Source: Aporrectodea caliginosa
Lineage: Eukaryota > Annelida > Clitellata > Crassiclitellata > Lumbricidae
DNA: 64,000 nt
Assembly (NCBI GenBank): GCA_020284085.1
Contig: JACEVL010000148.1
Coordinates: forward strand, 68,501-132,500
Direction: 5' to 3'
Part shown: in pieces, positions 11,677-22,110 of the stretch
How the letters are laid out: each line of letters starts with the position of its first letter
How positions within the stretch are numbered: the stretch's first letter is position 1
Translations under genes and position numbers: made by a program
Notes under the pieces: generated by a model
Told to the model about the DNA's origin: nothing
The model's database searches: none
The model's input: only the letters and a program-made list of their open reading frames with translations

Positions 11677-11863
11677 ATCAGGGAGAGAATGGTGCTGCAG
11701 AGGAGCGTCAAAAGGATGCTCCTTATAAGCCACATGGCACGCTGTCTAATTAGCATGTACACCGTGGTCGAAAAAAAAATCACCACTTGGTAAGAACACT
11801 CGTGAAATATTGAAGCGGTCGCTGCTATCCAGCAATGCCTGTAGCATAATAGCTGTGGTTGAT

Positions 11864-12122
11864 GTTACAGGAAATGTGTATAATCAGGGAATATGTATAT
11901 ACCCTGAAATTGCAGGGTATGTGTATAAACAGGGTATACGTGTATATGCCCTGAAAATTAAAGGTTAGGGTTTAGGGTTGGGGTTAGGTTAGGGTTAGGG
12001 GTTAGAGCGTTAGGGTTAGTGTTAGGGTTAGGGTTAGATATACATGAAATATACTCATATCCTGATTATACACATTTCCTAGGGTATATACATATTCCCT
12101 GATTATGCACATTCCCTGTAAC
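11864..12122. repeat. inverted repeat (~42-bp arms) enclosing TTAGGG-like DNA
   Basis: The left arm 11864-11905 and right arm 12081-12122 are reverse complements with about two mismatches, meeting the sequence GTTACAGG...ATATACCCT. Between them lie further partial arms (CCCTGAAATTGCAGGGTATG) and the telomere-like tract 11963-12037. The structure resembles a foldback or MITE-type element. No clear target duplication is seen. Confidence 0.7.
11963..12037 (+). repeat. interstitial telomere-like (TTAGGG)n tract
   Basis: About ten degenerate copies of GGTTAGGG/GTTAGGG. TTAGGG is the ancestral metazoan telomere unit, shared by most deuterostomes. The copies are diverged, as expected for an old interstitial tract. 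Confidence 0.85.
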
Positions 12123-12779
12123 ATATTATAGCAGAATTAACTATGACCGATGGAGTCGAATTAAACGCATCATTAATTCAATTCTTCAACATTTACAAGA
12201 CTCTTACAGTGACTGGTGGTGATGTTTGACAACGTAGTCCACCTATGTTTACCTATACCGACTCGTTATTACGTTGTTGTTAACGATGTAAAACCACTGA
12301 TTCATCGTCACGTGCACGATATAACATGCTCTACAGTTATTCCAAGAAGGTCATCGAGTCCAGAAATTATATAGCGCAGCGATAAAGGCAATATCTCGGC
12401 GACACTTGACCTGTGTCTACAGGTAAACAACGTATATACACGAGGCGTGTCACCTTTCCTTCTGTTTGGATTAGCCAGGAATGTCGTTGAACTTCGTTCT
12501 TCTGCTTTCTTGTCAAAGACTGATGATACAGTCGGTATTATTGTGTTATTAAATGGATCGTGTTTATGGGAAATAAAAGTTTGTCATGTGTCACAGTTAG
12601 GCTATACATGTAGGCATACGTATAGTTGCACACTAAGTACAATCGTATGTATGTATTGAATGTGCGTATGTGTGAAATGTCGTGTATAATAAAAATTGTA
12701 TGTCGTAGGACGTACGTAAGTATATATACATTCGTATGTATGTATGTGTATGTGCGTATGTATAATTGTATATGCAAGG
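12123..12779. other. intergenic, with (GTAT)n-like stretches
   Basis: Unremarkable apart from imperfect GTATGTAT runs at about 12643-12770. No gene is supported. Confidence 0.5.
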
Positions 12780-13590
12780 GTTTATGTGTTTCCAGGCAGG
12801 ATTTCACGGAGTATGTCTAAATCCAAGTGTGCTAATTGTATTTCTATGCTGGACTTCCAAGAAACCCGTAGTCTAAATCCGTAAAAGCCAGTGTGCGATT
12901 CAAGGCCAGACCTCCCGCGTAGACTGTGTTTTCCTGAGTGAAATGTGTTTTCATGCTGAACACGAAGTCTTTATATCCCTGACGAATGCATGTTTCCATA
13001 CTGAACTTCACGGAACTTAATATATATACCATTGTGTGTTTCCGTTCTGGAAACTCACGGAGTCTGTATATCTCTGAGTAAACGTCTGTTTCCATACTGG
13101 ACTCTCTCACAGAACTCGTATAAGCTTACCTAAATCCTGTAACGTTAATGGGCATTGCCATGCTGGACGCCTACGAAACCTATATACATACAAGTGTGCT
13201 AATGTGTGTTTCAATGCAGAACTCCCACGTGGCTTTATATCATCGCAAAACACTGTCGGAAAGCTCTTTCCACAGCCACAGGCCAGGCAGGCATGCTGTA
13301 TGCATACTAAAGACGGCTGGCAGATTCGAAACATGCATTAATTGCACATTTGCAGGCTATATCGTCTTACCGGATTTTATATGATCTTGTATATGCAGGT
13401 GTGTTAGCCTATACAGTCTGTTTCCATTCTGAACTCCCATAAAACTATATATCCATGATTAATGGGTTTTTCATGCGGGGCTCGCACAGAACCTGCATAA
13501 TTATTCATGTGTACGTGTTTCCATGCTTGACTCCCACGAAGCCTATGATATATCCCTGAGTTTATGGCATTCTGCCGTACATGCAAGACG
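12780..13590. repeat. degenerate ~50-bp tandem repeat (TTTCCATGCTGGACTCCCAC core)
   Basis: Diverged copies of a core like TTTCCATGCTGGACTCCCAC followed by GAANCTNTATATCCCTGAG start near 12788, 12841, 12948, 12989, 13036, 13088, 13150, 13207, 13421, 13466 and 13516, spaced about 40-65 bases. The segment 13230-13410 is poorly matched. Small open frames here are by-products. Confidence 0.75.
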
Positions 13591-14561
13591 CGTCATTATT
13601 CAAGCCCTGTTCCCTATTGTTCAACTAAACAGACGTGAACCATGAACAATGACTTTTGCTCATTGTGCAAACTACACGCAGTTAGTGCAAACAATTTATT
13701 CAGTGGACGTATCCATCAATCAACAAAATAGGACAAAGCGAGATATGCTTTTGCCTTTTTCACTTCCTGGCCTTTAAAAGGTTATTTCTGTGCCTGTTTT
13801 CCCGAAAAGGCTAAAGACTGAAAAGTCTGCCGCTTGAGGGTATGCGTGGGATGGGAATAGACTGAATACTCCACAAAACATGCAAACCATGATAAATGTA
13901 AAAGCCTAGTATTGTCCAATGCAGTTAGGTTGCAACGTGAAAATGATTAAATTTGTACTCTGTTGTCTTAGATTAAGATTAATTATAAAACAGTCGATGG
14001 ATGATTAAAATGAAGTTTTGTAACAAATTTTAGACTAGACTATAATTAATATTATAGGCCTATGGAGTAGCAAAATCAGATTTTTGAAATTCGCCTAGGA
14101 AGAGATCAATCAAGGTTGGTGGCTCAAACACTGAATATGCTGGACGTTGCGCGGATGAAGTGGTTGCCAAAAGCACATTTAGGCCAGCCAGGGTTGCGGA
14201 AGGAAGAAATTTACGACCAGTCATACGACAGACAAATTTGATGTCGAATGACACTAAATATTACTAAAATTCTGTATATGTGACATTATAACATGCACGG
14301 TCTAGAAAAATAACAGTGCGGCCGCCATATAAACACCAAAAACAGCCATTAGGATTTTTATTCTTTATTACTTAATATTGCTTATATTATGTGGCAATAA
14401 CAACACGCTGTGGTCTGGTGGCTCTAATCACCGTCGGGTTCCGTGTCGTTTATATATTAATAGACCAGTAGGCTCCTAATGGCTTTCCAGGCCAGGTGCA
14501 TCGACATGTCATTATCCTAGTAATCATTGTCAAACGATAGTTAGTCACTGCTCATGTTAAT
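13591..14561. other. intergenic, no gene seen
   Basis: AT-rich single-copy-looking DNA between two tandem arrays. No motif, splice-bounded exon or RNA gene recognised. Confidence 0.55.
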
Positions 14562-16200
14562 ATGTGTTCTCACTGATAGTGTGTTTACGCGTTTTCTCAC
14601 TGATTGTGCATTTATATGTTTTCTCACTAATCGTATGTTTATGTGTTTTCTCACTAATCGTATGTTTATGTGTTTTCTCACTGATTGTGTGCTTACGTGT
14701 TTTCTCACTAATCCTATGTTTATGTGTTTTCTCACTAATCGTATGTTTATGTGTTTTCTCACTGATCGTATGTTTATGTGTTTTCTCACTAATCGTATGT
14801 TTATGTGTTTTCTCACTAATCGTATGTTTATGTGTTTTCTCACTGATTGTGTGCTTACGTGTTTTCTCACTAATCCTATGTTTATGTGTTTTCTCACTAA
14901 TCGTATGTTTATGTGTTTTCTCACTAATCGTATGTTTATGTGTTTTCTCACTAATCGTATGTTTATGTGTTTTCTCACTAATCGTATGTTTATGTGTTTT
15001 CTCACTAATCGTATGTTTATGTGTTTTCTCACTGATTGTGTGCTTACGTGTTTTCTCACTAATCCTATGTTTATGTGTTTTCTCACTAATCCTATGTTTA
15101 AGCTTATGTGTTTTCTCACTAATCCTATGTTTATGTGTTTTCTCACTGATTGTGTGCTTACGTGTTTTCTCACTAATCCTATGTTTATGTGTTTTCTCAC
15201 TAATCCTATGTTTATGTGTTTTCTCACTAATCCTATGTTTATGTGTTTTCTCACTAATCGTATGTTTATGTGTTTTCTCACTAATCGTATGTTTATGTGT
15301 TTTCTCACTAATCGTATGTATATGTGTTTTCTCACTAATCGTATGTTTATGTGTTTTCTCACTGATTGTGTGCTTACGTGTTTCTCACTGATCGTATGCT
15401 TATGTGTTTTCTCACTGATCGTATGCTTATGTGTTTTCTCACTGATTGTGTGCTTACGTGTTTCTCATTGATCGTGTGCTTATGTGTTTTCTCACTGATT
15501 GTGCATTTATATGTTTTCTCACTAATCCTATGTTTATGTGTTTTCTCACTAATCCTATGTTTATGTGTTTTCTCACTAATCCTATGTTTATGTGTTTTCT
15601 CACTGATTGTATGTTTATGTGTTTTCTCACTAATCCTATGTTTATGTGTTTTCTCACTAATCCTATGTTTATGTGTTTTCTCACTAATCCTATGTTTATG
15701 TGTTTTCTCACTAATCGTATGTTTATGTGTTTTCTCACTAATCGTATGTTTATGTGTTTTCTCACTAATCGTATGTATATGTGTTTTCTCACTAATCGTA
15801 TGTTTATGTGTTTTCTCACTGATTGTGTGCTTACGTGTTTCTCACTGATCGTATGCTTATGTGTTTTCTCACTGATTGTGTGCTTATGTGTTTCTCACTG
15901 ATCGTATGCTTATGTGTTTTCTCACTGATTGTGTGCTTACGTGTTTCTCATTGATCGTGTGCTTATGTGTTTTCTCACTGATTGTGCATTTATATGTTTT
16001 CTCACTAATCGTATGTTTATGTGTTTTCTCACTAATCGTATGCTTATATGTTTTCTCACTAATCGTATGTTTATGTGTTTTCTCACTAATCGTATGTTTA
16101 TGTGTTTTCTCACTGATCGTATGCTTATGTGTTTTCTCACTGATTGCGTATTTGTGTGTTTCCACACTGTTCATGTGCCCATGTGCTTTCTCGCATGTCC
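14562..16200. repeat. 27-bp minisatellite, about 60 copies
   Basis: The unit is TGTTTTCTCACTAATCGTAT + GTTTATG (27 bp). Variants carry CCTATG, GATCG and GATTGTGTGCTTACG endings. Some units lose one T (GTGTTTCTCAC), as at 15378, 15460, 15838, 15890 and 15942, which shifts frame. The block around 15371-15480 recurs around 15835-15960, indicating segmental duplication inside the array. Because 27 is 9 codons and the unit has no stop, several long frames on both strands run through it (CFLTNRMFM, VFSLIVCLC, RKHINIRLV). No start context, splice signal or flanking coding sequence suggests a gene. Confidence 0.97.
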
Positions 16201-16652
16201 TCCCATAATTGTATCGTATCGTATTGTATCTGATAATTTATTAAAGTCCTTCAATACTAGCTATTCAGATGCGCCTCAGCGTCACAGCCCTGAGGAAATA
16301 AGAAAGTCTTGAAGCAACGCAGGGATCAGGGTGGGACCCCGACTAAAATCAGACTGAAAATTAAACTTATATATATATATGCAGGAAATGAAAAGCGCCA
16401 GAGTCATTGTTTGTCTCGGAACTCTTTCTTCTGACATACTGATTCTGCAGCTGATGAACTGATGCACTACTTTCGACCCGATGGAGCAATGGAGCAAGGA
16501 CTGAGCGTGTCTTTTGAGCGGCATGCCAGTCGTCAATCACGGATTGTCTTTACTACCAACTGATGCACTGATAGTTGGGATTCTCTTTGGGTTGGGTTAG
16601 ACGACAACTTTATCTGAGCAGTGTTTGCTAACTGAGAAATTCATTCATTCAT

Positions 16653-17906
16653 TCATTCAGGATATTTATATAGCACCTCTTCAAGGTAACTACTCAGAGG
16701 TGCTCCCGACTCCAGCACGGCCAAAAGAACAGTTTTCAGGTTAACATAGAATAAGTCAGAGAGCGTTCTGGGAAGCAGACGCAATTCCAAGGGCAGTCCA
16801 TTCCAGACGGTTGGGCCCACCACTGAGAAAGCACGATTTTGCATAGCAGCTGTGCGGGCAAACGGGACTGTGAGCACCCCCCTCTCAGAGGAGCGAAGGG
16901 AGCGACTACCCTGGGCGCCCGATACGGGACGACAGAGGTCCCGCAGATAGAATGGGGCAAGGCCCAACTGACATCGCCACACCAGGGAGGCGATCCTATA
17001 CGCAATGCGCTGGCGGATAGGGAGCCAGTGTAAGGTTTCCAGCACGTAGTTGGATACATGGCCGAATTTTGGTATTCGGCCAATAAGGCGCGCCGCAGAG
17101 CGGAGCACCCGGTCAAGGCACGCCAACCGACCAGACGGTAGGCCGGAGTAAAGAGAAGAGCAGATGTCAAGTCGAGCACAGACAAAGGAATGCAATAAAG
17201 TGGTTGCTGCACTGGGAGTCAGCGACCGTGCGACGGTGCGAAGCTGACGCAACTGGTAAAAGCAATTGCGGCTAAGACAATGGAGATGAGGAGCAAGAGT
17301 AAGTTCTTGGTCCAGTATGAGGCCAAGGTCGCGAACAGTAGCAGAGAAAGTGTAACTGGGGAATTCAGCAGCAAGGGTGGCTAAATCAAGCTTAGCAAGC
17401 TGCTGCCGGGTACCCAGCCAAATGAATTTAGTCTTTGCCGAGTTAAGGCGAAGGCGGTTTGAAGACATCCACATCCCCAACGCATCCAGTGTCCGACTCA
17501 TAGCCCGCACTGCAGAGGTGGCATTTGGTGACAGACAGTGTAAGTATGCCTGTATGTCATCTGCATAAAGCTGACCCTGGACCGCGTGCTCCGCAAGGAG
17601 TGAGGCAAGTCCAGAAGTGTAAATAATGTACAGGAGGGGGCCAAGGACGGAGCCCTGGGGCAGACCGTACAGAGCTGGGACCCACCGAGACCTAGTCGGA
17701 CCATGTACCACACTAAGAGAGCGCCCGTGGAGAAAGGAGCCAATCCATTCCAGAAAATTTCCAGACAGCCCAAACGAGACGTGCAACCGCTTAAGAAGAA
17801 TTTCGTGGTCTACAGTGTCAAAAGCGGCGCTAACGTCAAATAGGGCCAGCAGTGTGAGCTGTGATCTGTCTATTGCCCCGTAGATGTCGGACAGAAGCCG
17901 GAGCAA
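16653..17906 (-). pseudogene. LINE ORF2 fragment: reverse transcriptase and C-terminal region
   Basis: Open frame of the truncated LINE. It starts at an internal Met (MLRLLSDIYG), not the original start; RT finger residues before it lie in a shifted frame. It ends inside the 3' hairpin region. Role in the intact element: target-primed reverse transcription of its own RNA. It has no host function here. Confidence 0.88.
16672..16704 (-). other. LINE 3'-end stem-loop
   Basis: AGCACCTCT (16672-16680) pairs perfectly with AGAGGTGCT (16696-16704) across a 15-base loop, next to TATATAAAT and the tail. Equivalent stems recur at 3.25, 21.2, 21.5 and 41.45 kb. Confidence 0.75.
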
Positions 17907-18150
17907 CAGAGTCTCAGTTGAATGGAATTTTCTGAACCCGGACTGGCAGGATGGAAGAAGATTGTTCCCGTCTAGGTAGGTGATGAGTACTGTTGACCTG
18001 CAACTATCTTTTCGATGACTTTAGACAGGAACGAAACGTTTGCTATCGGTCTGTAGTTCGCAGGGTCCGAAGGGTCTAAGCCGTCGCATGGTCTGTCCTT
18101 GACATTTAACATCGTTTAGGCCAGCATAGCGAGAGAGCGCCGCTGACTAT

Positions 18151-18285
18151 TCAACAGACATGACACCCTTTAATATTATTATTAAGCAGATTTATTCAGT
18201 GCCACTCCGGGGAGAAATTTTCTTCCCGGAGTGGCACTGAATAAATCTGCTTAATAATAATATTAAAGGGTGTCATGTCTGTTGA
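18151..18285. repeat. near-perfect 135-bp palindrome
   Basis: Bases 18151-18217 and 18219-18285 are reverse complements about 18218, with one mismatch seen (18212/18224). The ends read TCAACAGACATGACACCC and its complement, and the centre is GAAATTTTC. It starts about 35 bp beyond the truncated 5' end of the LINE. It could extrude as a cruciform. No target duplication was found outside the arms. Confidence 0.92.
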
Positions 18286-19301
18286 GAGTGGTCGGCCCTA
18301 TTTGTCATCCCTTAGAGGTGGCAAAAGTGGGAAAATTTAGTGACGACTTTAGGAAAACCTTCCTACCCGCTCGATCGTTTTGCTCCTCGACAGTGTACAT
18401 TAATTTGCTCAGAGGATAAATTGCTGAAACGTCTTACAGTATATACCCTGAAGTCTTAGACCATACGGTTAACCTAAGAATGTTGGTCCTTTAACTGATC
18501 TTCAGTATAGTAGACTATTTGGTGTTCTTTTCTTAACTGGTTCGTGCCACTGAATGACATGATTAGGCCTATAAAGCATAATTGCTGTAGGCAATTCAGC
18601 TTCAAGTTTATTCAAAATCTGAGAACTTTTGTATTGGTACAATCTACTTCTGTCTACTTCTGTGAGGACGGGAAATAGCATTAAAAATAAACTCTGTCTG
18701 CAGATGCAGTTTAAACTGGAAATTCTGGGAAGCACAAGCAGAGTGTATTTTTTAACCACGCGTATCTCAAAATATGACTGTTCGAACTGCATTTCAATTC
18801 TTCCTGCTAACAGTTACAGCTTCTGAATTTCGTTTGATTTGTTGGCTTATTTCTGTTTCATATTAAAAATGACGTATTGGCTTGGCATGTATTTTATCTT
18901 CTATTCGTTGTGCCTGTCAAGCGATATGTAATTCCGTTCTCTCGTTTGGAACTAGGCCTACATACAGGTGCAACTGTAGGATATTTTATATAGTTAAATA
19001 ACGAGTTACTTCTAGATTGCTTTCCAGTATCAGTTGTCTGCGCAAGTGCCAAAGTTAAATTACCTCTAGGTGTGTGTTAGTGCATTAGTGGTCGCGTGCA
19101 TGCAGTTGTCTGCTCAATTCCCACTGGTCTGCAACATGAAGCCGCGCCAATGTGCTTCGACGGTCGACGCCGAGTAAAAGACGGGCGGCGCTGTCTGGCG
19201 TCGCATCTGACAGACCGATCAGACGCCAGTGACCGACCGACCGACCGAAGAGGCAGGAGTCTCTCTGGCGGCTGTCGCCAGCGTCGTTCGGCGTCCGTCA
19301 C
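18286..19301. other. upstream region of the BK beta gene
   Basis: The first 800 bases are AT-rich and featureless. From about 19130 the DNA becomes CpG- and GC-rich with GACCGACCGACCGACCG near 19231, as expected of a 5' UTR or promoter-proximal region. An in-frame TGA at about 19230 precedes the chosen ATG. Confidence 0.45.
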
Positions 19302-19679
19302 ATGTCGCGCATCAGATGCAGCATCCGGTACTTCTGCCTCAGTACCCTGCTGATCTTCGTCGGTACCATCCTGCTCTGCGCCTTCACCATCACTGTCGTC
19401 CTGCCGTATCAGGCGACGCGGTACTGGCTTCCTGTTGTCTGCCACGTCACCATGGAATCGGCCTTCAACCGCAGACAGTGCAGCTGCTCTCAACAAACGA
19501 TGACGCAACCGACACCCGATGATGACGTAATAGTACCGAACCTATGCGCCTGGAAGTTTCCATGCCTACAGGTCTACGTCGTCATCAGTGACGTAACAGA
19601 TAGTTACGTCAGAGAAAACTATTCCAACACATCGCCGTTTCTTCTGTATCGGTCGTGGACCGATTTATTCTATGCTACG
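19302..19679 (+). CDS. BK-channel beta subunit-like (KCNMB family), exon 1
   Basis: Family role: auxiliary two-pass membrane subunit that tunes calcium and voltage gating of the Slo1 potassium channel. This exon encodes residues 1-126: a short cytoplasmic N-terminus, membrane helix 1 at about 10-34, then the extracellular loop with C47, C60, C62, C82 and C88. The family signature FPCLQVYV is at 86-93, and glycosylation sites NYS and NTS at about 107-111. ATG 19302 is the first Met after an in-frame TGA. The donor is ACG|GTAACA at 19680, phase 0. Joined to exon 2 (30831) the protein is 226 residues, near the 190-280 usual for the family. The related arthropod TipE/TEH sodium-channel subunits share this topology, but the CLQVYV motif favours KCNMB. 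Seven of the loop bases (TTACGTCA-like) also sit near the exon end. Confidence 0.82.
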
Positions 19680-19768
19680 GTAACAAGCTCTTTCAATCTT
19701 CCAGGTAGACTAAATAACAGGCGCCATATTGTTTTCATACAGGCACACATATAATCTACATGTAAAGG

Positions 19769-20043
19769 GTCTATCTAGAATGTTTGTAGACAGGTCTATC
19801 TAGAATGTTTGTAGACAGGTCTATCTAGAGTGTTTGTAGACAGGTCTATATAGAATGTTTGTAGACAGGTCTATCTAGAATGTTTGTAGACAGGTCTATC
19901 TAGAATGTTTGTAGACAGGTCTATCTAGAATGTTTGTAGACAGGTCTATATAGAATGTGTGCAGACAGGTCTATCTAGAATGTTTGTAGACAGGTCTATA
20001 TAGAATGTGTGCAGACAGGTCTATCTAGAGTGTTTATAGATAT
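19769..20043. repeat. 25-bp tandem repeat x 11, each unit with GTCTA/TAGAC dyad
   Basis: Eleven units of GTCTATCTAGAATGTTTGTA+GACAG. Each begins GTCTA and contains TAGAC 13 bases later, so each can form a 5-bp stem. TATATAG and GTGTGCAG variants alternate toward the 3' end. It starts 90 bases after the exon 1 donor. Confidence 0.95.
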
Positions 20044-20466
20044 GTCTATCACAGATACAGTATGTTTGTCTGTTTGTATAAGTCTATCTCATTCATAGAT
20101 GTAATACACCTATCTAGAAACAACAGGCTATCAGATTCTCTAGTTAGAACGTTCATTTACAGCACGTACCCAGCAATAATCACATAGGCCTACGGCAAAA
20201 CAACTAAGTAGGCCTAGTTATAGTTCAAGTATGTAAGCGATCTAGCAAAACTCATGCCTTCTTCGCTTAATGAGCATACATTTAAGAACAACACAGCATT
20301 TCTTTTGTTTTGAATTACTCATTCAAAACCACTTCAAAACTAACCTCACAAGGACATTTTGACTCTGCTTGGTCCTATCTCCTCTAGCGGAATTATTTGC
20401 TTTAGTAGCACAGGTTGATGCACCGCAGATTGATACGGCTATCTTTTCATAATTAATTATTTAAAC

Positions 20467-21236
20467 TAGGGCTGGTACTGATTAAAATAATTTTAATCGA
20501 TTAATCTCCAAAATTAATGGGGATTAATCGATTAAATTCGATTAATTTGGTCCATGTTACATAAAGCGTGAGAAACTGTTTAGACTGTATAACCTGCAAA
20601 TCCCTCAATCACTCAACATGCTAAGTTCAAATTGTCGAACTGAGAAATGTAGTCAGTAGTAACTACCTTCTATCTACAAAAATCTTCAATAATTTCAATA
20701 ATTTCGCCATCGTCGACTTTTCCATCAGCATTTTTCTTAAATGCAAAATGATCGCTTAATTTCCCACTCGAATGTTTCACACTATTAGACTACTGTTCGC
20801 CATATTGTTAATATCGGAAATAGGTTGGTTGACGTCATAAAATAAGTAAAAAATTAATCGAAAATTAATCGAACAAGCCGGAAGCAATCGATAAAAGTTT
20901 TTAATGATTAATCGATTAATTAATCTGGTCGGCGGGCTGTCCGGTCTGCCTCGCGAAATGACTTGTACCTTTGTACCTTTGTTTCGAACCACCACACGTG
21001 CACGTCGGGACTTCTCGATTGCGGCGCCACGGATCTGGAATACTCTTCCGCCATCTGTGCGTGCCACTAATGCTGCATGTGGTTACATGGTTTTCTCTCG
21101 ACTCTTAAAGACGCACTTTTTTCAGCTGTTTGATGGCCACGTGTTGAGCGCTTCTGTGAGACTCTTAAGTGGCGCTATATAAATGTCTTGTTACATTACA
21201 TTACATTACATTAATCGTTGAAATCCGTAGCCCTAA
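20467..21236. mobile_element. hAT-type non-autonomous element, carrying a nested LINE tail
   Basis: The ends are TAGGGCTG and, from the right, TAGGGCTACG, fitting the hAT terminal consensus YARNG. Flanks are ATTTAAAC and ATATAAAC (7 of 8 match), an 8-bp target duplication. The interior is rich in ATTAATCGATTAAT-type motifs near both ends. A LINE 3' end (20934-21212) interrupts it. Confidence 0.7.
20934..21212 (+). mobile_element. LINE 3'-end fragment nested in hAT element
   Basis: Encodes TRARRDFSIAAPRIWNTLPP, the C-terminal ORF2 motif of CR1/L2-type LINEs, then a 3' tail AGCGCTTCT...GGCGCTATATAAATG and a (TTACA)n tail. It lies wholly inside the hAT element, so it inserted later. Confidence 0.8.
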
Positions 21237-21289
21237 TATAAACTATTTTTATTTTACTATTAAATAAAGTACTCGAACTCTGGACAGTA

Positions 21290-21545
21290 ATCTCACAATC
21301 CTGAACACTGAACATCCATGCCATCTTCAGCTGATGACACGAATCCATTGGTTGGCTGCTCGTGTGTGCGTGGGCCGCCAATGGTGACTCTTTCAGCTTA
21401 CTGTGTGTAGTTTTGCTAATTGAAGTCATATATTCGTTTGTAATGACATTTGACATCATATTATAGGCTAGCGCATAGAGCGCCTCTGAGTAGATATTTG
21501 TAGGGGCGCTATATAAATGTTCAGTTACATTATATTACAATTCGT
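21290..21545 (+). repeat. dispersed repeat with LINE-like 3' tail (copy 1)
   Basis: Matches 55965-56215 (opposite orientation) over about 240 bp, including AAACGAATAT, AGCAAAAC, AGTAAGCT, AACCAATGGATTC and GATGGCATGGATGTTCAG. It ends AGCGCCTCTGAGTAG...GGGGCGCTATATAAATG with a (TTACA)-like tail, so it is mobilised like a LINE or SINE. Confidence 0.7.
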
Positions 21546-22110
21546 CCCCACAAAACTAACCTTTGCAAATTTTATTTCTATCATATCAGTGCTCAACGTC
21601 ATAATATATGGTCTGCTCTTACCAAAGACCAACCACAGACCATAGTTCTCCTCTCTTGTCTGCTCTTGCCTTGATTACGCCAACTCTATTTTTCAAAATT
21701 CACTATTTCTTGTTGACTTTTATATCTGGATTTCTATCCGTTCTCCACCTGGCAACAGACTTGCCGCGCCTTAGATTCGCATTTATAGGAGACTTTGCGC
21801 ACGTTAAAATTTTCGTAATGACGAGATCGCCTTTTACCCCCCTTAGTCCTTCCCGTGCAGGACTGCACATCGGGCAACGCAGTTTTTCCATTAATAACGA
21901 GACTCGTGCTAATACTATGAGGACGAGAAACATAGCTTTAATATGAAATAGCAATAAGGAAGGTATTGAAAGTAAGTGAGGAAGACAGAAAGTTGAGATG
22001 ATCAGGTTAAAGAGCGCAAAACCTCAAACGCAAAGCGCAGAACCACGAAGATTGAAGAAGGCTAGCTCAACCTTAGGTGTGGTAAGAACATAAGTCAGCA
22101 GAGACAAGGA
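21546..22110. other. intron sequence, nothing recognised
   Basis: No repeat family or coding segment seen. The 112-codon open frame here has no recognisable motif. Confidence 0.5.

Larger units (their letters stand above)
16640..18115 (-). mobile_element. 5'-truncated LINE (CR1/L2-like) with reverse transcriptase
   Basis: The minus-strand frame at 17906-16653 (417 codons) holds reverse transcriptase motifs: FDVSAAFDTVDH (residues 23-34), GLPQGSVLGPLLY (81-93), the catalytic YADD (114-117), then RLNSAKTKFIWLG and a C-terminal VVGPTVWNGLPLELR region. Upstream on the same strand ANYRPIANVSFLSKVIEKIV reads in another frame, so a frameshift near 17990 splits the ORF. Endonuclease domain and ORF1 are absent. 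The 3' end carries the AGCACCTCT/AGAGGTGCT hairpin (16672-16704), TATATAAAT and a (TGAA)n tail at 16641-16660. The core RT motifs look intact, so the copy is relatively young but not autonomous. Confidence 0.93.

Noticed and set aside
10411..11786. Minus-strand open frames of 318-419 codons (Leu/Ser/Cys-rich)
   Set aside because: They run through the 20-bp minisatellite in all three frames because the unit lacks stops; no domain or conserved flank.
14562..16200. CRISPR-like regular array
   Set aside because: Units are contiguous with no unique spacers, and the DNA is eukaryotic.
14541..16312. Several 76-305-codon open frames on both strands
   Set aside because: By-products of the 27-bp minisatellite; one-base deletions between units break every frame.
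19077..19522. Other frames (minus 143 codons, plus 97 codons) over BK beta exon 1
   Set aside because: Shadows in GC-rich DNA; only the 19302 frame gives KCNMB motifs and a matched splice phase.
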